The notes under the pieces are model-generated. The model did not search any database. It was not told the origin of the DNA and saw nothing but the letters and a program-made list of their open reading frames with translations. A DNA stretch of 64,000 nt from assembly GCA_026417655.1 (NCBI GenBank), contig JAOACS010000029.1:30339-94338 (forward strand), read 5' to 3'. Of this stretch, positions 48,641-58,100 are shown in pieces. Every line of letters starts with the position of its first letter. The stretch's first letter is position 1. Source of the stretch: Syntrophobacterales bacterium (GTDB taxonomy: Bacteria > Desulfobacterota > Syntrophobacteria > Syntrophobacterales > Thermodesulforhabdaceae). The position numbers were made by a program, and so were the translations under genes.

Positions 48641-50335
48641 ATGAAATGGGGAAAAGGAAATCGAAGGAGGTTTTATGGGCTAGTCCTGTTTATTATTACT
48701 CTCTTCACCACGGCAAACCTGTGTTATGGATCGGTAAGAAACGTAATTTTGATGATCCCCGACGGCATGAGTAACGCCGCTGTAACACTTACAAGGTGGT
48801 ATAATGATGGGAAACCTCTTGCAATGGATGAGATAGCCTGTGGATCGGTAAAGACCCACTCCGCCGATGCTCCTATAGCCGACTCTGCTCCTGCAGCAAC
48901 AGCCTACGCCACTGGATTTAAATCTCATACAGGTTACATAGGGGTTTTGCCAGACGAGGTAACCATTCCTGGCGTAGCACCTATCAATCCCACAGATGCG
49001 AGAAAACCTGTAGCTACCGTTCTTGAGGCGGCTCGCCTTGAAGGGAAATCGACAGGGCTCGTATTTACTTGTGAAGCTCCCCATGCAACACCGGCATCCT
49101 TCGCAGCCCACTATCCCGATAGGAGAAACTACGATGATATTCTGGAACAGATGGTCTATCAAAATATGGACGTAGTGTTAGGAGGGGGAGCCTATTTCCT
49201 TACACCTGAAGGAAGAAAAGACAAAGAGGATCTGGTAAGAGCGCTAAAAAGCCTAGGATACGATTATGTAACCACTCCCCAGCAATTGAGAAATTCATCC
49301 GCCTCTAAGATATGGGGTGCCTTCGCTCCTAAAGATCTAGCCTACGATTTCGACCGAGATCCAGAAAAGGAGCCAAGCCTTGCCGAGATGACCGAAAAGG
49401 CCATAGAAGTGCTTTCCAAAAACCCCAATGGATTCTTCCTAATGGTGGAAGGAAGCAAAATAGATTGGGCATCCCACGCCAATGACCCTATAGGTGTCAT
49501 AAGCGACACCCTTGCCTTCGATAAAGCAGTTAAGGTTGCTCTAGATTTTGCGAAAAGATCGAAGGATACAATTGTTATAGTCGTAGCAGACCATGCGAAT
49601 GGAGGAATAAGCATAGGAGATCGAGCATCCAGTAGTAATTACGATAAGTTAAAACTCGAAGAGATAATTGGACCCCTTAAGAAAGCAAAACTTACCGGAG
49701 AGGGGGTTGAAAAGAGACTTTCTCCCGACAAATCCAATATAAGGGAAGTAATGTCAAAGTTTTACGGAATCGATGATCTAACAGATGAGGAACTCCTCGC
49801 TATAAAGGAAGCGAGGTCCGGATCCCTTAATTATGTGGTGGGACCCATGATCAGCAAGAGAGCTCACATAGGTTGGACAACCAACGGCCATACTGGAGAT
49901 GATGTCACCCTTTACGTTTATGCTCCTCACGGTAATCGTCCAACGGGAGTTATAGACAATACGGATATAGCAAAATATATTGAGAGCTCCCTTGGTCTCG
50001 ATCTTAAAGAAGCCTCTCAGCGTTTGTTCGTTCCCGTAACAGAGTCCCTATTTAAGGGCCTAGCCTCTGTGAGTGTAGATAACGCAGATCCAAACAACCC
50101 GGTCCTTGTTATAGTGAGAGAGGGGGTCGAAATTAGATTCCCAGTTAATAAAAACTTTCTAACCATTACCCGTAATCCTAACTGGAGAATTATCCTCGAT
50201 GGTGTAACGGTCTATAACGGAAAAACATGGTTTGTGCCTAAAATTGGTATAGAGCTTTTGATAGGAAGATTGTCAAAGGACTATGGAAGAACTGTAGTTT
50301 TAGCATTTGATACCACCGGTCGATTAGCATTTTAA
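48641..50335 (+). CDS. Secreted alkaline phosphatase
   Basis: Phosphate monoester hydrolase exported to the periplasm or surface. The 564-residue precursor has a Sec signal peptide (about 1-30). The catalytic domain keeps MIPDGMS (D41, metal), the nucleophile serine S82 in ADSAPAATAYATG, GGGAYF, MVEGSKIDWASHAND, VVADHANGG and GHTGDDVTLYVYAPHG, the standard zinc-site set of PhoA-type enzymes. About 110 residues after the catalytic part form a beta-rich C-terminal extension (VLVIVREGVEIRFPVNKN) that may bind copper-amine-oxidase-like or surface partners; its role is unknown. AGGAGG lies at ideal distance from the ATG. Confidence 0.93.
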   Translation: MKWGKGNRRRFYGLVLFIITLFTTANLCYGSVRNVILMIPDGMSNAAVTLTRWYNDGKPLAMDEIACGSVKTHSADAPIADSAPAATAYATGFKSHTGYIGVLPDEVTIPGVAPINPTDARKPVATVLEAARLEGKSTGLVFTCEAPHATPASFAAHYPDRRNYDDILEQMVYQNMDVVLGGGAYFLTPEGRKDKEDLVRALKSLGYDYVTTPQQLRNSSASKIWGAFAPKDLAYDFDRDPEKEPSLAEMTEKAIEVLSKNPNGFFLMVEGSKIDWASHANDPIGVISDTLAFDKAVKVALDFAKRSKDTIVIVVADHANGGISIGDRASSSNYDKLKLEEIIGPLKKAKLTGEGVEKRLSPDKSNIREVMSKFYGIDDLTDEELLAIKEARSGSLNYVVGPMISKRAHIGWTTNGHTGDDVTLYVYAPHGNRPTGVIDNTDIAKYIESSLGLDLKEASQRLFVPVTESLFKGLASVSVDNADPNNPVLVIVREGVEIRFPVNKNFLTITRNPNWRIILDGVTVYNGKTWFVPKIGIELLIGRLSKDYGRTVVLAFDTTGRLAF

Positions 50336-50353
50336 TTATAACACTAAAATCCT

Positions 50354-50380
50354 GGGCAATCCTTTGGGATTGCCCAAAAC
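50354..50380 (+). terminator. Intrinsic-type terminator after alkaline phosphatase
   Basis: A perfect 9-bp stem (GGGCAATCC / GGATTGCCC) with a four-base loop lies 18 bp after the stop. It is followed by AAAACTTTTC, a weak T-tract. The remaining 135 bp before rfbB hold no other clear feature. Confidence 0.65.
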
Positions 50381-50515
50381 TTTTCACCATTCTAGTATAA
50401 ATTCCCCCTTAGAGTAACAAGTTTTTATTGAAAAATCCCATGGGCTAATTCAGTATAACAATACAGGTTTTTCTTATGATGTAGAACAAACTGGGGCATT
50501 TACAGGAGGCTTTTA

Positions 50516-51610
50516 ATGGTTGTTGAAGGGTGGCTTGTTACGGGGGGAGCTGGTTTTATAGGGTCTAATTTTGTCCACTTCGTTAGAAAACGCTATCCCC
50601 ACGTCAAAATAGTAAATTTAGATAAACTGACCTATGCAGGACACATTGAATCCATCGAAGATTTAAAAGATGATCCCATGCATGTATTTGTCGAAGGTGA
50701 CATAGGCAACCGAGAACTTGTAAGATATCTTCTCAATACCCATAATGTTACCAAAGTCATCAATTTTGCTGCCGAATCCCATGTTGACCGTTCCATAGAG
50801 GGACCCGAGGATTTTGTTCAAACCAATGTATTGGGAACCTTCAGGTTGCTAGACACGGTAAGATCGTATTGGATGAAGCTAGATAACGATCGAAAAGGCA
50901 GCTTCAGATTCCTCCATGTTTCAACCGATGAAGTTTATGGATCCCTCGGCCCTACAGGCCTCTTTAGCGAGGAAAGTCCCTATGCCCCAAACAGTCCCTA
51001 TGCAGCTTCAAAGGCAGCCTCCGACCACTTTGTTCGTGCCTACAATAAAACCTATGGACTCCCTACTCTTACAACCAATTGTTCCAATAATTATGGTCCC
51101 TATCAGTATCCCGAAAAACTCATACCCCTTATGACCCTAAATGCTATAGAGGGTAAACCTCTGCCTGTCTACGGCGATGGACTTCATATAAGGGACTGGC
51201 TATATGTGGAGGATCACTGTGAAGCTATATGCCTTGTGTTGGAAAGGGGAATCGTAGGGGAAACCTATAATATTGGCGGTAAAAGTGAAAAGACCAATAT
51301 AGAGGTGGTCACTACTATTTGTGATATTCTTGAAGAGCTTCTTCCTGTAAAGGACAACCCCTTTATTCTTGGAAATTCAAAGGGACCTTTGTCCTATCGA
51401 GATCTTATTACCTTCGTGACCGACCGTCCTGGTCACGATAGGCGCTACGGTTTGGAAACCTCTAAGATAGAAAAGACCCTTGGGTGGTACCCCAAGGAAT
51501 CTTTCTATTCTGGCTTAAGAAAGACCATTCAATGGTATTTAGATAACCTCGATTGGTGCGAAAAGGTTACGAAGGGAAAGTATGATCGTAGAAGGCTTGG
51601 CCTTCTCTAG
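50516..51610 (+). CDS. rfbB: dTDP-glucose 4,6-dehydratase
   Basis: NAD-dependent short-chain dehydratase that turns dTDP-glucose into dTDP-4-keto-6-deoxyglucose for rhamnose and other deoxysugars of the cell surface. The 364 residues show the nucleotide-binding [34 protein letters not shown], the STDEVYG active-site segment and [10 protein letters not shown] (Tyr-x3-Lys), DWLYVEDHC and DRPGHDRRY. All family hallmarks are present. No rfbA, rfbC or rfbD neighbours are seen; the following genes are unrelated but closely spaced (9 bp). AGGAGG precedes the start. Confidence 0.95.
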   Translation: MVVEGWLVTGGAGFIGSNFVHFVRKRYPHVKIVNLDKLTYAGHIESIEDLKDDPMHVFVEGDIGNRELVRYLLNTHNVTKVINFAAESHVDRSIEGPEDFVQTNVLGTFRLLDTVRSYWMKLDNDRKGSFRFLHVSTDEVYGSLGPTGLFSEESPYAPNSPYAASKAASDHFVRAYNKTYGLPTLTTNCSNNYGPYQYPEKLIPLMTLNAIEGKPLPVYGDGLHIRDWLYVEDHCEAICLVLERGIVGETYNIGGKSEKTNIEVVTTICDILEELLPVKDNPFILGNSKGPLSYRDLITFVTDRPGHDRRYGLETSKIEKTLGWYPKESFYSGLRKTIQWYLDNLDWCEKVTKGKYDRRRLGLL

Positions 51611-51619
51611 AGGTATAGC

Positions 51620-52033
51620 ATGATAGAGCTTAAACCTATTGGATACGTCAGGGTATCGCAAGCTAATATCCCGAGACATTGGTCCATTTCAGATATAGAA
51701 GGGGAATTGGTTATAGAACCAATCTACACTAGGGGACTTGAGGATATTCGATCGGGAGATCGTATAGTTGTGCTCTTTCACTTCCATAAATCTCCCCCCT
51801 TTGATGTTGAAAGGCATCTTAAGCAGAAACCCCCTCATAGGAATGAATGGCTTGGAGTATTCAGTATATGCTCACCCATAAGGCCTAATCCTATCGGATT
51901 ATCTATTCTTGAGGTAATTTGCCTTGAAGGAAATATTATCAAGGTAAAGGGCCTTGACATGTTCGACGAAACGCCGATTTTAGACATAAAACCCTACATC
52001 GCCTATGAAGTTCATGATAAAAAACAAACATAA
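51620..52033 (+). CDS. TrmO-like tRNA t6A37 methyltransferase family protein
   Basis: A 137-residue beta-barrel protein of the TsaA/TrmO family, which in characterised members methylates N6-threonylcarbamoyladenosine 37 in tRNA using SAM. Visible signatures are KPIGYVRV at the start, GDRIVVLFHFHKS, the hallmark SPIRPNPIGLS and DMFDETPILDIKPY. It is the short form lacking the extra C-terminal domain. A methyltransferase role is taken from the family and is not shown by context. Confidence 0.85.
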   Translation: MIELKPIGYVRVSQANIPRHWSISDIEGELVIEPIYTRGLEDIRSGDRIVVLFHFHKSPPFDVERHLKQKPPHRNEWLGVFSICSPIRPNPIGLSILEVICLEGNIIKVKGLDMFDETPILDIKPYIAYEVHDKKQT

Positions 52034-52048
52034 GAAAAGGAAGAGGCT

Positions 52049-52660
52049 GTGAGAAAACTAAAAGGGATTGTTATCTTAGGTCTGGTAATTTCAGCAGCTC
52101 TAACAATCGATCATGTTTTATCTCAAGAGACAATAAGCACCAAAGAGTCTCTCGAATCTTTTAAAGAGGATATGGAGCAACCATTAGATGATAAAGAGAA
52201 GATAAGAAGAGAAAAACAGCAGGCTCGACAGAGGGCCCTTGAGATGCTCTTTCAAAAGGATTTTAGATACAATTATGTTGTAACAATAGGAAATCCCTTT
52301 ATCCCCTTTGTACAACCCTCCAAACTAAAAACCCCTGAAGAGCAACTTACCACCGAAGCCCCTCCACCACCCGTCCTGTTGACACCCCTTCAAAAAATGG
52401 AGCTCGGCGAAATAGAACGAGGTTTTAAAGGGGTTCTATGGTCATCTAATGAAAGAAAAGCTATTATAGAAGATGCCACAGGAAAGGGCTACATTGTCAG
52501 CGTAGGCACACCAATAGGGACGCAGGATGGTGTTGTAAGTGCCATATTCCAGGATCGGATAGTCATAAGACAGAAGGTATGGGACAGTGCATCGCGAAGG
52601 TTTAAAGAAGAAGAGGTGGTTGTCAAACTCAGGAAGAAACCAGATGAAACGACTGAGTAG
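52049..52660 (+). CDS. PilP-like type IV pilus assembly protein
   Basis: The 203-residue protein starts at GTG after AAGGAAGAGG and has a signal-like N terminus (KGIVILGLVISAAL) but no lipobox cysteine, unlike usual PilP lipoproteins. A charged linker and a proline stretch lead to the PilP core: NPFIPF, LTPLQKMELGEIERGFKGVLW, DATGKGYIVSVGTPIG, GVVSAIFQDRIVI. PilP links the inner-membrane PilNO complex to the PilQ secretin. No pilM, N, O or Q genes are adjacent, so this is an orphan copy or belongs to a dispersed set. Confidence 0.75.
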   Translation: MRKLKGIVILGLVISAALTIDHVLSQETISTKESLESFKEDMEQPLDDKEKIRREKQQARQRALEMLFQKDFRYNYVVTIGNPFIPFVQPSKLKTPEEQLTTEAPPPPVLLTPLQKMELGEIERGFKGVLWSSNERKAIIEDATGKGYIVSVGTPIGTQDGVVSAIFQDRIVIRQKVWDSASRRFKEEEVVVKLRKKPDETTE

Positions 52661-52669
52661 GAACCCGAA

Positions 52670-53164
52670 ATGCTAGATGGAATTTATTCAATAGGGAGAA
52701 AACTAACGATCTTCTGGGGTTTCGGAGCATTGGTCCTATTTTTTGATCAGGTAACCAAATACCTAATTCTCACTAACGTGCCTCTCTACTCTAGAATCGA
52801 AGTAATACCCGGGTTCTTTAATATAGTTCACGTTAGGAATACAGGCATAGCCTTTAGCCTCTTTTCAGGATCTCCAGGAGCCCCCTTTATATTAGGGACT
52901 ATTGCCTTTTTAGCCGTAATTTTTCTTCACCTGGTGGTTCTACGTTTAAAGGAAATGTCAAACCTTGAGATCCTATACTTCGGTCTCATACTAGGTGGAG
53001 CATTGGGAAATCTCCTCGATAGAATTAGACTAGGCTCAGTTGTAGATTTTCTTGATTTCTACATTGGAAATCTTCACTGGCCAGCCTTTAATGTCGCAGA
53101 CAGCGCCATTACATGCGGAGCCCTGCTATTAGCAAAGAAGTTACTCCTTTCAAGCTCCCGATAA
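52670..53164 (+). CDS. lspA: Lipoprotein signal peptidase LspA
   Basis: Inner-membrane aspartic peptidase that removes the signal peptide of diacylglyceryl-modified prolipoproteins. The 164 residues show about four membrane segments and the conserved boxes DQVTKYLIL, VRNTGIAFSLFSG, GALGNLLDRIRLGSVVDFLD and PAFNVADSAI, with both catalytic aspartates present. It ends 16 bp before the convergent membrane-protein gene. Confidence 0.96.
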   Translation: MLDGIYSIGRKLTIFWGFGALVLFFDQVTKYLILTNVPLYSRIEVIPGFFNIVHVRNTGIAFSLFSGSPGAPFILGTIAFLAVIFLHLVVLRLKEMSNLEILYFGLILGGALGNLLDRIRLGSVVDFLDFYIGNLHWPAFNVADSAITCGALLLAKKLLLSSSR

Positions 53165-53180
53165 TTAGACCCCTGAGGCT

Positions 53181-55139
53181 CTACAGAGGAAAAACATGAT
53201 AGGCAACAGAAGAAAACACTCCAACAATGATCCATACGAGAGCCATCAATACATCCCCTACAATCAATCCGACAAAGAACCACCTAACCGATTCGTAGGT
53301 CCTAAAACCACCGTAGTGGAAGATCAATTTGTTGCTTAACCACCCTATAAAAAAGGAAAACCATATAATTTGAGTGGCCGAGTTATACATCATTAGGTAT
53401 CCCATAGGATGAAAAGGCCACCATACAAAATGGCGATAACCCCAAATGAGAACCACCATTACGAGAGCTCCAACAAGGACATAGAAGGTAACCCAAAATT
53501 TTGGAGTTTCGGGATGCTTAATGAGAGAAAGAGCCTTTTCATGCATACTAGAAACCGTTTCAAGGGCCCAAGTATCGGGAAGGGACGAAGCACCGTATTT
53601 ATAATAAATTACCAGCATGCATAGAATAGAGACACCTAAACTTACAATAATTGAAATCCCAAGCCCTAATAAGAACCGGTTTCGATCCGACGAAAGACTT
53701 CCTTTGATAGCCGATGCGTGAACAATGGTCGGAAGAAGAGACTCCCTCACATCTAGAAAAGCCAATTTTTGGATAACTACCCCAAGATATACCGAAACAG
53801 GAGATAAGACCTTGGTGGGAACAAAGGCTAAGAAACCATCACTTGGAGCTACAGGAAGGGTGAAATAGGGAAGACCTCCTTGGCATACCATTTTTGTAAT
53901 GACTATCTGGAGCATAAGGCAAATTATTAGAAACAGCACAGCTACGGCCGCATCAACACCAAAAAAAATAAGCCAAAGAACCATAAGAAGATATCCAAGT
54001 AGAAAAAGAAAGATGCCAACTCTAGGATGAAAAAGCCCTGAATATTCGACATCCTTTGTAAGATATAGAGGATCAAAGATAAGTCCCCGAATATGATATC
54101 TTGAAAGCCATAGGATGAAAAGGGCGCATATACCATAGGCCCCTATCATCTGAGTCTCTTCTACCCTCGCAACCCCAGGGCCGAAGGTTGTGCCAAGGGC
54201 TATATCTGGAATCGCCATGCCAAATAGCCCAAGAACACCGGGCATCAGAAACCCTAACAGGAAGAAAAACCAAACACTCAAAGAGATTTGGCGAGGGACA
54301 AGATAGGCAAAGCCCATGAAGGCAGGGTAGATGTAAATTTTAAGCTTTGCAAAACCCTTCAGAAGGCCTTCCTGGGAAACATAGGGCTGAGCCAAAAAGA
54401 GGGTAGGAATCTGAGGGATGTTCGGAATATATGTAGCAAGTCCATTTATGGTATGGATTAGTATTGGGATTGTAATGCCCGTGAGAAAAAAGGCATTCTT
54501 TAGAGAGCTGAGAAGAGAAGATCTTTCAGCCTCTTCCGAAAAAACCCGGGGAATATAAAGAAGAGGAAGAGGCATCCTTTCATTTTCTAACCACTGATGG
54601 GAAAATATCGAGGCTATGCCAATCAAGGAAATGAACACAAAAATTACAAAAAGCATCCATATCCCCATAACCTGAAACCAATCGCTCCAGGGAATAACCT
54701 TTAAAAGTTCTAAAAAACCTATCTTCTCCCCGCCCTGGGCTCCCTGAAGTATAGATTTGGAGAGATGGTCATTGGCAAAGAGAAGAGGTCCCACAAAAAG
54801 ATCTTTCCTCACTCCTTCAGGATGCCAGGAGATGTTAAGGAGAAAAGTTCTAGCAAACCCCGTATAAGATAACGTTACGGAAAGAGCACTAGAGATCCAT
54901 AAATAGAGAAGCTCTTCAGCGTGTAGGCGTAACCGAGGAAAAAACCGTCCCAAAATTCCATTCCCCAGAATAGATAAAATAAGAAGAAGCCCAAAGGGAG
55001 CTACAGGAAAGTGAGATCCCCCTAAGGGGGAATTATGATAAACAATATTATTCCAGGGAGTAATCCACGAAAACGTAGCGGCGATAAAAATACCTACAAA
55101 GAGGGGGAACCATCTGAGACGGGGAGATTTATTATCCAT
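53181..55139 (-). CDS. Large polytopic membrane protein, DUF6785-like
   Basis: The 652 residues form roughly fourteen hydrophobic segments with no soluble domain. A loop HQWLENERMPLPLLYIP resembles the R/W-E-x-E-R-L-x-x-P motif I associate with the DUF6785/DUF6784 membrane family, related in style to oligopeptide transporters; this match is from memory and tentative. Its start lies 1 bp after the stop of the pseudo-M28/FtsX gene, so it is almost surely in the same operon and may be the transporter or substrate partner of that complex. Function unknown. Confidence 0.75.
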   Translation of the reverse strand: MDNKSPRLRWFPLFVGIFIAATFSWITPWNNIVYHNSPLGGSHFPVAPFGLLLILSILGNGILGRFFPRLRLHAEELLYLWISSALSVTLSYTGFARTFLLNISWHPEGVRKDLFVGPLLFANDHLSKSILQGAQGGEKIGFLELLKVIPWSDWFQVMGIWMLFVIFVFISLIGIASIFSHQWLENERMPLPLLYIPRVFSEEAERSSLLSSLKNAFFLTGITIPILIHTINGLATYIPNIPQIPTLFLAQPYVSQEGLLKGFAKLKIYIYPAFMGFAYLVPRQISLSVWFFFLLGFLMPGVLGLFGMAIPDIALGTTFGPGVARVEETQMIGAYGICALFILWLSRYHIRGLIFDPLYLTKDVEYSGLFHPRVGIFLFLLGYLLMVLWLIFFGVDAAVAVLFLIICLMLQIVITKMVCQGGLPYFTLPVAPSDGFLAFVPTKVLSPVSVYLGVVIQKLAFLDVRESLLPTIVHASAIKGSLSSDRNRFLLGLGISIIVSLGVSILCMLVIYYKYGASSLPDTWALETVSSMHEKALSLIKHPETPKFWVTFYVLVGALVMVVLIWGYRHFVWWPFHPMGYLMMYNSATQIIWFSFFIGWLSNKLIFHYGGFRTYESVRWFFVGLIVGDVLMALVWIIVGVFSSVAYHVFPL

Positions 55140-55140
55140 G

Positions 55141-58100
55141 CTACTCTACCAGCCTATAGTCAGTCATAACATAGGGGGCCTTTTCTTCGGGCTTTAAACT
55201 GTGCCATCTAAGAATCGCTTTTCTTATCGCTCTCACAAAATGCCGATTGGCTCTATACCAACTATTTGCTTCACCTGATAACCTTTCTATATGTATATGA
55301 AATTGGACATATTGCCACTCATCCTTAAACCCATCTTCCATCCTAGCTGGACAGCAGTAAAGGCGAACTCTTTGCTGAATACCAAAATCGAAGGGTGCAA
55401 GCCAGGCTGAAAATTGAATCAAAAAACACCTTCCTACAGGGATAAATCTATCATCAGGCTGGAAAGTCAACTCCATCTCATCCGCCGGGCTGAGGTAAAG
55501 ATCATCGGCTAGAAAAACACCGGTTCCCGCCTCTTGATGTTCTCTGATGAAATCTTCCAGGAATTTCATTACAGCGTAATGTTCCTCAATCCTAAATAGA
55601 AAGGGTAGATCCACAGAGATAACATTCCCTTGAGGTTCAGGTAGGGTCCAACCCCTTTCCACATCGGGCATCGCCATTCTGGTAGCCAAAACCGCAGGAT
55701 ATATGGAGGCCATAAATACCGTGGCAAAGATAAGAAGCAAGCTCATAACACTTGCTAGGGAGGAATAATTTAGGGAGATATCGGCAAAGAGAGGAAGCCC
55801 CCTTCCAAAGGTTGCTATAAACTGAGCAACAATGTAACCAAAGACGGAAGAGAGGACAGCAAGGGATAGGGCTTCGACAATAAAGAGCATTCCTACATGA
55901 CGGGGAGCAAGTCCTATGCTGGTATAAACCGCTATCTCTCGTTTCCTTTCCTGAACGTGACCAATAAGGGTATTGAAACAGATAGCGATGACAATGAGAA
56001 TAGGTATAACAACATCGGTAAGGCCCTGATAGCGAAAGGATGAGGCCAGTTTAATCTCAAAGGCCTCCTTCCCCTCCCTTCCAGCAAAGAAAGAAAGATT
56101 TCCCGTAAAGGGAATCTCTTCGGCGAATTTTATCGGATCGATTTTATCAAAGGTAGCACCAATAGCCTTTAATTCTCCACCTATCTTCAGGCATGTTTCA
56201 TGAGAAACAATGACAATCCTTGATGGGGAAGCATTTCTAAACCGTGACATAATGTCAACAAACTCAACACCACTTTCCATCAGCTCCACTTCGACCTCTC
56301 GTAATTCCTCGCGGGAACCATGTTCAATAAAGAAGGGTAAAATCGGCTTCCCGTTAAGATCCTTCCAATTATTGAGCTTTTCCTCATCGAACACACCGGA
56401 AACAACAAATCGTCTTCCCCGAAGATTTACAACCGGCAGATCGGAAGTCTCAAAGGAAATGCCCAGCTCTCTAGCAACAGATGAAGGGATGAGAATCTCG
56501 TTATCTCCTTTTTCCGAAAGCCATCTACCCCTAATTATAATCTCAGCAAGAGATGGTGGCACATGATGGCTCAATCCAAGAACTCCCTCCATGGCGACCT
56601 CTTTACTGAAGTCCTTTCTCAACACAAGAGATTCTGTCTTTTCCGGATCAAGCCAGCTTCTGGGCATTAGGACCCCTTCTGCATTTTGGAAGATCGTTCG
56701 AATAGTCCGCCAGGCCTCATCACCAAGAGAAAACCAAAGAGGGTTATGAACTAAAACTCCTGTGTAAAGAGCTGTTTGACCCGTTTTTACATGGGAGGGT
56801 TTTTCAATACTTTTTAGACTAGTAAAGGACATAATGGTAAAGGTTAAAATGATAATAGTTGAACAGGTAAGTATCGTTCGAAGAGGTCTTCTGTGGAGGT
56901 TAGACGCCCCTATATCGATTGCAATCGCCAAAGCCTGGGTTGGTCTTATGTGACCAATAGATGTGGCAGAAAAGGCTCCTCTCATTAGGGCAATGGAACG
57001 CCTTACAGAGGTAATCTCCTGCTCAAATCTCGTAAAAATAATCCATATGACCATAAGAGCCAATCCCATTACCAAAAAGGCGATAATAACCATGGGTGGA
57101 CTGTAGGTTAGGGCAAAAGCAGGGTGAAGCCATCCAATAACAGTAACACTTATCATCAAAAGCCCCATAAAGGCTATAATCTGATGATAGATGGATACGA
57201 AACAAAATAGAAAGCGCTCGAGACAATAGGCAAAGGGGACAAGAAGCACAATAAAGAACATAACTCCGGCAAGAACGTCTCGCTGAGTCTTATCTAGCAA
57301 TCGATAGGAAGTGGTAAGGGCTGCCCAACCCCTTGAAAAAAGATCCCAAAATTCAGCGTAGTTGAGATTTTCTAGGGCCTTCCTAGCCCTCTCCGTGAGC
57401 TCCCTTCCCTGCAAATAAAGTTTTTCAAGAGATTGATCTATGACCCCATGTCTTTCCAAATGGGACAACCTAGCGCCCACCAAAAGGCTCATATCTAGAG
57501 CGGAATGGAGGGGATTTAGAAAATCCTTTCCAATAACGAATCCAACACCCTCCGGTTTTTTGTCTCCGGCGTTCAGGAAAAGAACATCTTTTGCCATAAG
57601 AGAATCGGAAAGAAGTAGTTTGAATCGTCTGTTTTTTTCCATAAAAATTGAGATATTAAAAACATCGGTGCCATCTATCCGACTATACCAGAAGGCAGAG
57701 GGCGTCGTCTCGGTAATGGCATCAAGGACAGTGGCCTTTGTTAAGGGAGAGAGGGATTGAGGTTTGAATATATTAAAAACATCTGTCTGAACACAGGGAA
57801 ACATGACAAGGGTGGTAAATCCCCTTCTCCCAGCGACTTGCACACGATAGCTTTCCTTTCTAAGAATTCTCTTATTAGCTGCCCAGGCTACAGAGCCAGA
57901 ATCTTTTCGCAAACCATAGGGTTCAACTATAAGCTTATGATAGGATACCCTCCTATTGGCTACTCCCGGAATGGAAAAACTCCCGTCATGATAAGACATA
58001 GCCCTAAACAGGCTGTTACCCTGCATAACACTTACAAGAGTCCCCGAAGCGGGCCTATCCGGAAATAGTTCACCCTTTCGGATAAACATCGTGGAACCAT

